Origin: JAGVPT01 sp963827085
Lineage (GTDB): Bacteria > Bacteroidota > Ignavibacteria > UBA10030 > UBA8401
NCBI GenBank assembly: GCA_963827085.1
Contig: CAWGZY010000003.1
Location: forward strand, 186,001 to 250,000
Direction of reading: 5' to 3'
DNA length: 64,000 nucleotides
The translations under genes and the position numbers were made by a program. The notes under the pieces were generated by a model, which made no database searches, was not told the origin of the DNA, and worked only from the letters and a program-made list of their open reading frames with translations. This document shows positions 38,484-46,012 of the stretch, one piece after another; within the stretch, counting starts at the first letter, position 1, and every line of letters begins with the position of its first letter.

Positions 38484-39662
38484 TTACCGGTGAAAAGCAA
38501 CCTCCGGTATCTCCGGCGGCGCAGGAATTATCCTTCGCGCACAAATGAACGACCTTACTTTACCGGCGTCGAAAACGGGAGATGCCGGGTCAAGGCTGTT
38601 TATTTTCACCATGCCGGATGAGTGGATGAACGATCGATCCTTTAAATAGAGCGCCACATGAAGTATCTCTGCCGGAACATTCTCTCTGGCTTTGCGGCCG
38701 AAAAACAACAAATCCCCTTTGTGCAAATTCTGAAACTTTTCCCCCGGGGCAATCTCGATGCCCTGTTCTGCCTGCTGGTATGCGTCGCGGTTGAGCTGAA
38801 TGCCGTTCATCAAGTAAACCGTCTTCGTGAAGCCGGAACAGTCCATTGCTTTCGTTGACGTCCCTCCCCACAGATACGGCACACCGAGAAGCGACCGCGC
38901 TGTTTTTTCAACACCATCAGGCGTCGGCTTTGTATTTTTCTTCCACGATTCAAAATCTGAAACGCTGGCGGTCGGTACAAAACCTTTTCGTCCATCGGGC
39001 AGTTCGACTATCGTCCATGCGCCCGAGCTGCCGGCGTTCTTCAAGAGCGAGCCCGCAACAAGGTCGCACACAGGATAGGAACGCGCACGAGCCTCCTGGC
39101 GCACCGTTTCATAGGTTGACACGACGATCACTTTCCGCGCAGCGATCCACGAGTCTGCTTCACTTTTGGCGCAGGCGACAAATGACTCGTTGTTCATCCA
39201 CCCTAGATATTTATCCGATGTTTGGAGATAGTACCATCCTGAGTTTTCTTTCAACACTTTTACGACGCTTCCCATTGTCGCTTGCGAAACAAGCTCGGAC
39301 GATTCCTTGGGTTCTCCCCTCATATTCGCGACACTTACTCGTACAACGCCCCAGCTCTGTCCCGCAAGCTTTGCGTCGGGAAGAACGATGATGCCGTCCG
39401 TAATTTTTTTGACAAAAGGGGATACGGCCTCAATGGCCGCTCGTTTCGCTTCGGCATTATCAACTTCGCCGATGAGAGCGATCCCTTTATTTGTTCTTTG
39501 TATGGTTACTTCAAAAATTGCGAGCTTCCGATCGGGCGCATATCTTGATTTAACATGCTCGATGATGTCAGCAAAACGGCTGTTCTCTTGAGAGAGGTCC
39601 GAACAACCCAGAAAAAAGAGAAGAAAGGAAAAAAGAAAAATGGATGAGATGATTCGTTTCAT
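38484..39662 (-). CDS. NlpC/P60 peptidoglycan hydrolase lipoprotein with SH3 domains
   Basis: 392 aa from the ATG at 39662; lipobox FFLGC after a hydrophobic stretch. A BON-like segment (VTIQRTNKGIALIGEVDN), two bacterial SH3 modules (VSVANMRGEPKESSELVSQA; ARSYPVCDLVAGSLL), and a C-terminal NlpC/P60 domain: VPYLWGGTSTKAMDCSGFTK with catalytic Cys, LHKGDLLFFG, and ILHVALYLKD with catalytic His. It would cleave peptide stems of peptidoglycan from the outer-membrane or periplasmic side. Confidence 0.88.
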   Translation of the reverse strand: MKRIISSIFLFSFLLFFLGCSDLSQENSRFADIIEHVKSRYAPDRKLAIFEVTIQRTNKGIALIGEVDNAEAKRAAIEAVSPFVKKITDGIIVLPDAKLAGQSWGVVRVSVANMRGEPKESSELVSQATMGSVVKVLKENSGWYYLQTSDKYLGWMNNESFVACAKSEADSWIAARKVIVVSTYETVRQEARARSYPVCDLVAGSLLKNAGSSGAWTIVELPDGRKGFVPTASVSDFESWKKNTKPTPDGVEKTARSLLGVPYLWGGTSTKAMDCSGFTKTVYLMNGIQLNRDAYQQAEQGIEIAPGEKFQNLHKGDLLFFGRKARENVPAEILHVALYLKDRSFIHSSGMVKINSLDPASPVFDAGKVRSFICARRIIPAPPEIPEVAFHR

Positions 39663-39742
39663 GCTTGTCGTATTGAACTTGGAATGGCTATGGCATGTAA
39701 TATACAAAATCAATAAAAAAAACGCGAGAAGAAAAAGCTTGC

Positions 39743-39873
39743 GGTAGCGTTACAATTTCAAAATAAATGTCATTCCGGCGAACGCCGGAATCCAGTTTAA
39801 ACGCTCTGGATGCCAGCTTTCGCTGGCATGACACACTTTTTTTGGTTTGATATACTCAAACTGTAACACTACT
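39743..39873. mobile_element. 131-bp MITE copy 1 (left edge of cassette island)
   Basis: Ends are inverted: GGTAGCGTTACAATTTC at the left and, reversed, AGTAGTGTTACAGTTTG at the right. The inside has two hairpins (CATTCCGGCGAACGCCGGAA and ATGCCAGCTTTCGCTGGCAT). 130 of 131 bases equal copy 2 (46805-46935), same orientation. The bases just right of it, ACTTTTCG (39874-39881), equal those just left of copy 2. No transposase inside. Confidence 0.85.
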
Positions 39874-40669
39874 ACTTTTCGCATTTCCTTGTCGTAAGCA
39901 GTTGCAAAGTTCTTGAATTGCGGACTGAGTGGTTGCTCAAAAGTACTATGAGTCAATTCCAAAGGTCTAAGCACAATTTCTTGCAGCAGACTGTCATAGT
40001 TCGAAGTAAAATTGTCATCTAATATTTTTCTAACTAACGTTATGCCCCGCCAGAGTATTTGAATTGAGTATTTGATGGATAAATTGATCTTACAGCCTCA
40101 CTATTTGCAGGCTTACGGCCATCGAGGATTTCATCAATCGACAGTATCGTGTCCTTAATTGAATATCCCATAAACCCACTTGTGCTGAGTCCTGCAGTGT
40201 GGCTTAATAGGTTCTTCAATGTTATTGTCCTGCCGTTAGAAAAGTCATTTTCTGGAAATTTCCAACTCTTGAGATATTGGCGAAAATCTTTGTCTAATGA
40301 TAATTTTCCGTCTTGATATAGTTTCATTACGCAAAAGGCATTAACCGATTTGGATATAGACGCAGCTTGGTAAATGGTGTTTACATTTGCAGGTCTTTTC
40401 TCATTGACGTCAGCGAGCCCGTATGCTTCTGCCCATTCAATTCGTCCGTTATTTATAACCGCAATTGAAAGGGACGGAACTTTATATAACTTCATCCTGT
40501 CATAGATGTTGAACTTCGGTATAATGCTATCTGCAAAGACAATTTCCGCGTTTGCCAATAAGCTATTTTCGACTTGAGTAATCTTGGCATTGCTTCTGGT
40601 GATCTGTGCAGGGCTGAGGGCGACTATGCAGTTCAATAGCAGCGCCATAGTAAATGCGGTTCTGCTCAT
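39874..40669 (-). pseudogene. Serine hydrolase (beta-lactamase class C type), N-terminal part
   Basis: ATG at 40669 with GGAG upstream; signal peptide MSRTAFTMALLLNCIVALSP. Penicillin-binding/beta-lactamase-related fold: VPSLSIAVINNGRIEWAEAY, active-site SxxK in AASISKSVNAFCVM, LKNLLSHTAGLSTSGFMGYS, then FKYSGG where one G is missing (near 40046) and the frame shifts. In the next frame the gene continues ITLVRKILDDN... LELTHSTFEQPLSPQFKNFA to DKEMRK, where MITE copy 1 interrupts it. The C-terminal part lies 6 kb away at 46100-46804. Probably a secreted esterase or peptidase of unknown substrate. Confidence 0.85.
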
Positions 40670-40725
40670 TCTTTACTCCGATAAATACTTGTTACTAAAC
40701 TACGTAGGGCATGCCAGATTGTTGC

Positions 40726-40911
40726 TTCTAACCCAAATTGGGGGTTGACAATAAATTTGTGTGTTCTAATGAACCCTCGCACACTGCGGCGACGTGCAGC
40801 CAAATCAATGGTAGACTATACGCGCGGCAGGCATCGCCTTTCCCTTAAATTTTTTTTGTGCGCGGTGAAAAGCTGACGGCTGGTTCCGTCAGGTTGAGCG
40901 AGTGGTTAGCT
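40726..40911. other. attC-like site A (degenerate left core)
   Basis: Right core GTTAGCT at 40905-40911, preceded by the conserved right half GACGGCTGGTTCCGTCAG. The left core is weak (TTCTAAC, 40726-40732) and the left half only loosely resembles the other sites (CTGCGGCGACGTGCAG). It separates the lipoprotein cassette from the serine hydrolase start. Confidence 0.6.
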
Positions 40912-40917
40912 GGCATT

Positions 40918-41667
40918 TTAAGGGACAACGATTGTTACAACTTTTGAGAGCTTAACTTCCGGGCTATCAAACAAGTAATTATTTATTTCAGAATCCCATG
41001 TTGATACCCACCCTGATGGAACGGGAAATGCAGCGATATTTACCGTCGCGCCTTTTCGTAATCGTAAATTCGAACGTTGAGCATCGTCAAAGTATAGAGA
41101 ACTAGAAAAGACCAATGCGTTACCAGAACGGTAGATAGACGAATATATATAACTTTGATAACTAAAAACCGTTGAGCTAGCAGGTGTGTCGTATGAAAAC
41201 ACAATGATTGCTGCTCCAGAATAAAATTCTTCCAATGAGGAAAGCATTCCATCAATCTTGATTGTCGCTGATGAATCAATTACTTCAACATTCAATTGAG
41301 ACACGAATAGGGAGGGAAATGGTATCTGAAATAGAGTGTTATCAGAATAAAGCGTTCCCCCGCCAATAAATTGAATGTTAAATTCTCTCATCTTATAAAA
41401 TCGTGGTTTTGAAAATTCGATATCATAAAATCCAGCGGGAACATTCTGAATTATCCAATAGCCATTTGAATCGGAAACCGCCGACAATGAAGTGGCTATT
41501 AAGGCTACTGTGACTCCACTATTGTTCTGGATGGGGACATTGACAGTATCTATAAGAGTTACATAACCAGCAAGATTTCCGGAGAGAGATGGTCCGGCAG
41601 GTCATGGTTCACCTTTACAGCCGCAAAGAAGTAGGATGCAAATGAGACTGAGAATATTTGTTTTCAT
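40918..41667 (-). pseudogene. Cassette lipoprotein with premature TGA codon
   Basis: Frame of 249 codons, no frameshift. Starts MKTNILSLICILLLCGCKGE (lipobox LLCGC), then TGA at codon 22 (41602-41604) in GEP-stop-PAGPSLSGN. Collagen-like GEPGPAGP is the natural reading, so a single G to T change (GGA to TGA) explains it. Downstream: LSGNLAGYVTLIDTVNVP and a carboxypeptidase-regulatory-like beta domain (SDSNGYWIIQNVPAGFYDIE). Reinitiation could start at 41487 but would lack the signal. One gene per cassette, between attC-like sites A and B. Confidence 0.75.
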
Positions 41668-41697
41668 AGCGTTTAGGTAGAAAGTTTATGAAAGGCC

Positions 41698-41888
41698 AGC
41701 TAACGGACCGGAGCTAAGCTACGGCAGCGAACAGCCGCCGCCAAGTAGTTCGTTGCGCGGACGTTCCCGTCAGGTGCTCCTAAGTCCGTCCAACAACGCG
41801 CGGCGAAATCATCGGCGGCTGGTTCCGTCAGCTTGTCGAGCGTTCTTTGCGAGACCCGCCGGTTTTTGGCGGGAGCGACTGGTTAGGG
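41698..41888. other. attC-like site B (long type)
   Basis: Left core AGCTAAC (41698-41704), right core GTTAGGG (41882-41888), 191 bp. Left start TAACGGACCGGAGCTAAGCT and right end GGCTGGTTCCGTCAGCTTG are shared with other sites; the centre differs. It carries the extra 39-bp insert with hairpin CCCGCCGG-TTTTT-GGCGGG also seen in site D. Confidence 0.8.
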
Positions 41889-41902
41889 TGCAGGCAGGAG
41901 GG

Positions 41903-42241
41903 CTAAAGAGATTTGAGAATGCGGCTGATTTGTTTCTTGAGGACAGGAATATCGTTCTGAACAGTAAGCCAAACCTTTTCGATATCGACACCGAAATATT
42001 CATGAATCAACTTGTCGCGCATCCCGGCGATATCATCCCAAGGTACTTCTTTACTGTCCTTACGAATTTCATCCGAAAGCCGCTTTGTTGCCTCCCCGAT
42101 AATTTCAATCTGACGAATAACTCCATCTTGAATTAAGGTGTCCTTTTTGAATGAAGCTACAGACACCCGTTTTGTATAACCTTCAATCTTTAGGATCGCA
42201 TCGCGAATATGTTTAATGTAAACAGAATCGTCACGCTGCAT
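41903..42241 (-). CDS. hepT: HepT-type toxin (DUF86)
   Basis: 112 aa HEPN-domain protein. RNase/target motif RX4H is visible in GMRDKLIHEYFGVD; N-terminal DDSVYIKHIRDAILKIEGYT and QIEIIGEATKRLSDEIRKD fit the family. With its partner MntA it forms a type VII toxin-antitoxin pair in which the nucleotidyltransferase AMPylates HepT. It overlaps the partner gene by 11 bases. The stop lies 15 bases from attC-like site B, the compact layout of an integron cassette. Confidence 0.85.
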   Translation of the reverse strand: MQRDDSVYIKHIRDAILKIEGYTKRVSVASFKKDTLIQDGVIRQIEIIGEATKRLSDEIRKDSKEVPWDDIAGMRDKLIHEYFGVDIEKVWLTVQNDIPVLKKQISRILKSL

Positions 42242-42521
42242 AGATTGGACGAGACTCCTTTATGATACGATTCCTTAAGTAAGGGCTGACTGATTTAGCT
42301 GTTAGAAGATCGACTTTACGCCCAATAGTAGCGGATAATTCTCGCTCAAGACCTACCATTTGCAGAAGCGACGTAGGCTTTGAAAATGTGACAAGAAGGT
42401 CAACGTCACTTTTGGCCTTCATTTCACCACGTGCAACTGAGCCAAAAACACGGAGTGTTTTGACGTGATACCTGTTGCAAATTGTTAAGATTGCTTGAGT
42501 ATTAAAATTGATCGTGTTCAT
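42231..42521 (-). CDS. mntA: MntA-type nucleotidyltransferase antitoxin
   Basis: 96 aa minimal nucleotidyltransferase. Active-site pattern GS-x10-DxD in LRVFGSVARGEMKAKSDVDL, then LLQMVGLERELSATIGRKVD. Antitoxin of HepT by AMPylation in characterised systems. The start is 47 bases after attC-like site C (minus-strand direction), so the pair occupies one cassette. Confidence 0.87.
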   Translation of the reverse strand: MNTINFNTQAILTICNRYHVKTLRVFGSVARGEMKAKSDVDLLVTFSKPTSLLQMVGLERELSATIGRKVDLLTAKSVSPYLRNRIIKESRPIYAA

Positions 42522-42567
42522 AGTGTGCTTGTTCCAAGATACAATATTTCTGAGAAAAAAGCCTGCA

Positions 42568-42719
42568 GCCTAACGGACCGGAGCTAAGCTGGGGCGGCGA
42601 AGCGCCGCAGCGACGATAGCCAGTCCGCGCGTGGCGAGTCATGTCCGACAGTAGCTGTTTGTTTCGCGTGTATTAAATCATCGACGGCTATTTCCGTCAG
42701 CTTGGGCGACTGGTTAGGC
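42568..42719. other. attC-like site C (short type)
   Basis: Cores GCCTAAC (42568-42574) and GTTAGGC (42713-42719), 152 bp, exact matches to the RYYYAAC/GTTRRRY integron core rules. The inside repeats the family plan: GGACCGGAGCTAAGCT, a GC-rich hairpin around GGGGCGGCGAAGCGCCGCAG, then GACGGCTATTTCCGTCAG before the right core. Confidence 0.87.
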
Positions 42720-42737
42720 GGCGATAGCAGCGTTAAT

Positions 42738-43436
42738 TTAGAAGATAACATAGCCAAGTGAGAAATTGACGGTTGGTAAAGCCCCGTTCCCAGACGAACT
42801 GCCGGAGATATCAGGTGGTGGCCCACCACTCGAGGAGTACGAGGAGTGAAATGTTGGACTGGCTGTTGAATAGTCTATTGTAATGATATACCCACCGCTC
42901 AACGTGAGACTTAGGCCAAATCTGTAGGCGAAGGCATAAGCAGCCGCTAGTCGATTCGTGTTTGTAATAGCTGGAACTACGACCAATCCCGGAATGTACG
43001 TAACCGCTGGAAAATTGATTGTCATCGTGCTAGGTAAAACACATTCGGCACCGATTTCTCCGAATGCATTAAGTTGTTGATTCGTCGAGGCGGAAATTAC
43101 ATAGCCTATGCCTGTCACGAGGTAGAGAGATTTCATTGGAGGCACATCGATTTGGGCAGCCACGTCGGTTGGCAACTGGGACTGTAGTTCTTGCGTTTTA
43201 AAATTGTTCCACGCGGCGCTAAAATCTAAGATGAAGCTTGTACGTGGACTAATCGACTTTGAGAAGGCAAGCTTAAGTGCAAAGCCAACTTGGTAGCTCG
43301 ATGAAAAATCTCCGGTCGGTGCGCTCACAGTTGCAAAGGCTGCAACGGTAGCTGATCGAGCAGTGTCGTTTTGAGCCAATGCCACGTTGTGGGCAACTAT
43401 GCAACTGCTGAGAACGAAGAGTACGAGTATTTTCAT
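42738..43436 (-). CDS. Cassette-borne small outer-membrane beta-barrel protein
   Basis: 232 aa from the ATG at 43436; upstream in-frame codons lie in the attC site and are not coding. Signal peptide MKILVLFVLSSCIVAHNVAL cleaved at ALA/QND. The mature part shows alternating strands (FATVSAPTGDFSSSYQVGFA, RTSFILDFSAAWNNF, TVNFSLGYVIF with terminal Phe), typical of an OmpA-like eight-strand barrel. No family named. Start 22 bases after attC D and stop 18 bases before attC C fit a single-gene cassette. Confidence 0.7.
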   Translation of the reverse strand: MKILVLFVLSSCIVAHNVALAQNDTARSATVAAFATVSAPTGDFSSSYQVGFALKLAFSKSISPRTSFILDFSAAWNNFKTQELQSQLPTDVAAQIDVPPMKSLYLVTGIGYVISASTNQQLNAFGEIGAECVLPSTMTINFPAVTYIPGLVVVPAITNTNRLAAAYAFAYRFGLSLTLSGGYIITIDYSTASPTFHSSYSSSGGPPPDISGSSSGNGALPTVNFSLGYVIF

Positions 43437-43457
43437 TTGAATGAATTCTGAATCGCC

Positions 43458-43647
43458 GCCTAACGGACCGGAGCTAAGCTGCGGCGGCGAAGCGCCGCAG
43501 CGACGGTAGCCAGTCCTCGCGTGGCGAGTCATGTCCGATAGTAGCTGGTTGTTTCGCGCGTGTTAAATCACCAACGGCTGGTTCCGTCAGCTTGTCGAGC
43601 GTTCTTTGCGAGACCCGCCGGTTTTTGGCGGGAGCGACTGGTTAGGC
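43458..43647. other. attC-like site D (long type)
   Basis: Cores GCCTAAC (43458-43464) and GTTAGGC (43641-43647), 190 bp. Central hairpin GCTGCGGCG-GCGAAG-CGCCGCAGC (9-bp perfect stem). Same 39-bp insert as site B with CCCGCCGG-TTTTT-GGCGGG near the right end. Confidence 0.88.
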
Positions 43648-43670
43648 GGGCAAAAAAGAAAGGAATAGAA

Positions 43671-43871
43671 CTATTGCATAGCTTGGATGATTTCTTTGTT
43701 TCCCCGCAACATTTTATTAACAACAGTTTGTGAATCTAGCTTCTTTTGTTTTGCAACCTTCTGAACAAAATCAGCAATATCCTTGTCGAGATATATAGGA
43801 AGATTCAAACGGACACCTTCGCGATAAAATTTCCCCCGCACCCCGCTCGAAAAATCATATTCTTTTTTCAT
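43671..43871 (-). CDS. brnA: BrnA-type antitoxin
   Basis: 66 aa basic protein, begins MKKEYDFSSGVRGKFYREGV, a form typical of BrnA/CopG-like antitoxins, with a ribbon-helix-helix-like core (LPIYLDKDIADFVQKVAKQK). Starts three bases after brnT ends, in the toxin-first order normal for BrnT/BrnA. Expected to bind DNA and repress its own promoter. Confidence 0.8.
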   Translation of the reverse strand: MKKEYDFSSGVRGKFYREGVRLNLPIYLDKDIADFVQKVAKQKKLDSQTVVNKMLRGNKEIIQAMQ

Positions 43872-43874
43872 TAC

Positions 43875-44216
43875 TCACCTTAGATTGTATTGTTTATCTT
43901 CCTGTTTGGTAGCTCGACGGGCCGAAATTATTCTAATTGCAGAGTTGTCTGAATCTATTTCCCGAAACGTGTGTACGACGACAATAGCAATATTATTACG
44001 ATCTTTTCCGAGAGTTATCCATCTGTCTTCATTGGTACTATGAGTTTCATCAAACACAGACAACATGAATGGGTCAAGGAATATCTCAGATGCACGGTCA
44101 AAACCGACTTTGTGCTTGCGGAAGTTAGATTTGGCCTTTGTAATATCCCACTCAAAACTGTACTGCACTGCTTCATCCTGTGGACTTTTCTTAAAGGTGT
44201 TGATTTTTCTAATCAA
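43875..44216 (-). CDS. brnT: BrnT-type ribonuclease toxin
   Basis: 113 aa; start TTG at 44216 after AAGAAG, there being no upstream ATG. Core YSFEWDITKAKSNFRKHKVG followed by FDRASEIFLDPFMLSVFDE, RWITLGKDRN and AIRIISARRATKQEDKQY match the RelE-like BrnT family, a translation-blocking RNase. N-terminus about 20 residues longer than usual. The start lies 17 bases from attC-like site E. Confidence 0.85.
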   Translation of the reverse strand: MIRKINTFKKSPQDEAVQYSFEWDITKAKSNFRKHKVGFDRASEIFLDPFMLSVFDETHSTNEDRWITLGKDRNNIAIVVVHTFREIDSDNSAIRIISARRATKQEDKQYNLR

Positions 44217-44232
44217 ATGCCACTTCTTGCCC

Positions 44233-44383
44233 GCCTAACGGACCGGAGCTAAGCTGCGGCGGCGGAGCGCGCAGCGACGGTAGCCATTCCGCGCGTGGCG
44301 AGTCATGTCTGATAGTAACTGGTTGTTTCGCGCGTGCAAAATTATCGACGGCTGGTTCCATCAGCTTGAGCGACTGGTTAGCT
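44233..44383. other. attC-like site E (short type)
   Basis: Cores GCCTAAC (44233-44239) and GTTAGCT (44377-44383), 151 bp. Differs from site F at only a few positions. The inner hairpin is shortened (GGCGGCGGAGCGCGCAGC). Confidence 0.86.
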
Positions 44384-44396
44384 GGCAAGGTTCCTT

Positions 44397-44678
44397 TTAG
44401 AGTGAGGCGATTTGGGCAGGCTCCATCCAAGCTGGTTTTAAACCCCGATACAAAACGTCTGGATCGATATCCGCCCCATTTTCCCATGCGATTGTTTTCA
44501 TTCGTTGATCAACATGTAGCGAACGAAAAAGTTTTGGATCCTTTCTAATTGGATCAAAAACCGGGCCGTGCAAATACGGTTCCAAATCGATTTCCTTTTT
44601 AGTTCCGTCTGTAAACTCAATTTGAACTTGATAGTCTACCGTTGGATTGACTGAGCGAATTCTTACGAACTTGTTCAT
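44397..44678 (-). CDS. DUF2442 protein (toxin-antitoxin-like partner)
   Basis: 93 aa. VDYQVQIEFTDGTKKEIDLE, DLEPYLHGPVFDPIRKDP, and TIAWENGADIDPDVLY are the DUF2442 signature. Such proteins are found next to DUF4160 proteins and are suspected antitoxin-like partners; no biochemical role is established. Starts 15 bases after the DUF4160 gene and ends 14 bases from attC E. Confidence 0.8.
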   Translation of the reverse strand: MNKFVRIRSVNPTVDYQVQIEFTDGTKKEIDLEPYLHGPVFDPIRKDPKLFRSLHVDQRMKTIAWENGADIDPDVLYRGLKPAWMEPAQIASL

Positions 44679-44693
44679 AATGTTTTCTCCAAA

Positions 44694-44954
44694 TTAAACT
44701 AAAGGTTCAATTTCTTTGAGAGGAACACCCTCTTTAGCACGTTCCCAATTTTCTAATAATTCATTTCGATGAAGTGATGCCCATTCAAGAACGAGCGCCC
44801 GAGCCCGATTTGGTAACTCTCCTGAATAAATCTCTAAAGTATCCACTCGAAAAAGTGCTTCGTGCTCGGCATATTCGGCGTGGAAATGTGGTGGCGCGTG
44901 GTCATTGTAGTAAATATAGATAATAATACCGAAAAACTCGCTAATACTTGGCAT
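44694..44954 (-). CDS. DUF4160 protein (toxin-antitoxin-like partner)
   Basis: 86 aa. MPSISEFFGIIIYIYYNDHA, then HAPPHFHAEYAEHEA with a His-rich turn typical of DUF4160, and RARALVLEWASLHRNELLEN. Function unknown; always small and paired with DUF2442. Its start is 54 bases from attC-like site F, so the pair fills one cassette. Confidence 0.82.
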   Translation of the reverse strand: MPSISEFFGIIIYIYYNDHAPPHFHAEYAEHEALFRVDTLEIYSGELPNRARALVLEWASLHRNELLENWERAKEGVPLKEIEPLV

Positions 44955-45007
44955 TGCAGCTTACCTTTTTGTTAGATGAAAGGTAACAATCTTTGCGAAA
45001 ACTTGCC

Positions 45008-45158
45008 AGCTAACGGACCGGAGCTAAGCTGCGGCGGCGGAGCGCGCAGCGACGGTAGCCATTCCGCGCGTGGCGAGTCATGTCTGATAGTAACTGGTTG
45101 TTTCGCGCATGCAAAATTATCGACGGCTGGTTCCGTCAGCTTGGGCGACTGGTTAGGC
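45008..45158. other. attC-like site F (short type)
   Basis: Cores AGCTAAC (45008-45014) and GTTAGGC (45152-45158), 151 bp; nearly identical to site E apart from its cores, showing recent common descent of the two sites. Confidence 0.87.
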
Positions 45159-45171
45159 GGGCACAGAAAAG

Positions 45172-45468
45172 TTATTGACGATCCCGCCAGTAAAACGGAC
45201 GACGCTTCTGATTTGCTATGGCCAGAATTCGAATCGAGTCATCAACAATGGAATACATAACGCTGTATGGGAAGCCCCTTAGTAGTTTGCGGCGAACAAC
45301 TTTAAATATCCGGGGAGCAGATTCAGGATTATTACGAATCAGGTCTACAGCTCGCTCCACCTCATCAAGAAACGCAAAGCCAAGACCACTCACTTTTGAT
45401 TCATAGTACTTTGCGGCTTCCTTTAACTCTATATCTGCAATTTCATGAATTGAAACTGAAGACATCAT
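45172..45468 (-). CDS. RelE/ParE-family toxin
   Basis: 98 aa. VSIHEIADIELKEAAKYYES at the N-terminus, FLDEVERAVDLIRNNPESAP, and RRKLLRGFPYSVMYSIVDDS followed by IRILAIANQKRRPFYW are characteristic of the ParE/RelE toxin fold. The start overlaps the antitoxin stop by four bases (ATGA). The stop lies 13 bases from attC-like site F. Gyrase poison versus RNase cannot be told from sequence. Confidence 0.86.
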   Translation of the reverse strand: MMSSVSIHEIADIELKEAAKYYESKVSGLGFAFLDEVERAVDLIRNNPESAPRIFKVVRRKLLRGFPYSVMYSIVDDSIRILAIANQKRRPFYWRDRQ

Positions 45469-45689
45469 CTCAATTGGGCCCGAGCACTTTTCAAAGCCAC
45501 ATCAACAGAACGAGATTTTGCTTTCCCTCGTAACAATTCTTCATGACGTTGAAAAGCCTCTTGAGCCCACAATTTTTCGTTTTCTTCCTCAGAAAGCTCG
45601 TCGAGACTCGACAATAGCTTGCTAGCCAACTTTGCACGTGAACCCGGATCCAGCTTCATTAGTTGCTTTTCAATGTGTTGAACGGTCAT
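45465..45689 (-). CDS. Addiction-module antitoxin
   Basis: 74 aa with a strong SD AAAGGAGGTAAC before the ATG. LDPGSRAKLASKLLSSLDEL and acidic EEENEKLWAQEAFQRHEELL fit the short addiction-module antitoxin family paired with RelE/ParE toxins. Own promoter expected in the 50 bases upstream, before the MITE that begins at 45746. Confidence 0.84.
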   Translation of the reverse strand: MTVQHIEKQLMKLDPGSRAKLASKLLSSLDELSEEENEKLWAQEAFQRHEELLRGKAKSRSVDVALKSARAQLR

Positions 45690-45745
45690 ATTTTGTTACC
45701 TCCTTTGTCAATATTACAAAAAGAATTTGAATGATGCCACTTTGC

Positions 45746-45876
45746 GGTAGTGACTCAAGTTCAAAGTATCTGTAAGTCAGACATTTGGTGAAGCCATTCC
45801 TTCGGAACTTGTCTGACTATCTGACAGGCATGAATGCCTGTCCCCCCCAGAAAATTTATCAAACTGAGTCATTACC
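45746..45876. mobile_element. 131-bp MITE, second type, with 8-bp target duplication
   Basis: Ends GGTAGTGACTCAAGTT and, reversed, GGTAATGACTCAGTTT. Flanked by perfect 8-bp direct repeats CACTTTGC at 45738-45745 and 45877-45884. Same length, the same terminal GGTARTG and the same duplication size as the 39743/46805 elements, with unrelated interior (palindrome ACAGGCATGAATGCCTGT, arms AGTCAGACA/TGTCTGACT). No coding capacity. Confidence 0.82.
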
Positions 45877-45886
45877 CACTTTGCCC

Positions 45887-46012
45887 GCCTAACGGACCGG
45901 AGCTAAGCTGCGGCGGCGGAGCGCCGCAGCGACGGAATCCAGTCCGCGCGAGCTAAGTCATGTCCAATAAGTTGTACGCGTCAAGACATCATCTGACATT
46001 TTTTATTTAGGC
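45887..46012. other. attC-like site G (right half altered)
   Basis: Left core GCCTAAC (45887-45893) and left half with hairpin GGCGGCGGAGCGCCGCAGC as in the others, but the sequence diverges after about 45970. The right core is imperfect (TTTAGGC, 46006-46012). The divergent part lies within a separate inverted repeat (45974-46038). Located after the serine hydrolase C-terminal part. Confidence 0.65.

Noticed and set aside
39750..39974. Apparent 74-aa minus-strand gene
   Set aside because: It is the middle of the serine hydrolase read into MITE copy 1 (ending with the IPAFAGMT-type repeat reading), not an independent gene.
42584..42829. Open frames across attC-like site C (and similar ones over sites D, E, F)
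   Set aside because: They run through the repeat elements and give the same repeat-derived peptides (RCGASPPQLSSGPLGG-like); no SD and not coding.
40700..46012. CRISPR array, because of regularly spaced repeats
   Set aside because: Repeats are 126-191 bp, spacers are 500-800 bp genes, and no cas gene is present; integron attC sites fit better.
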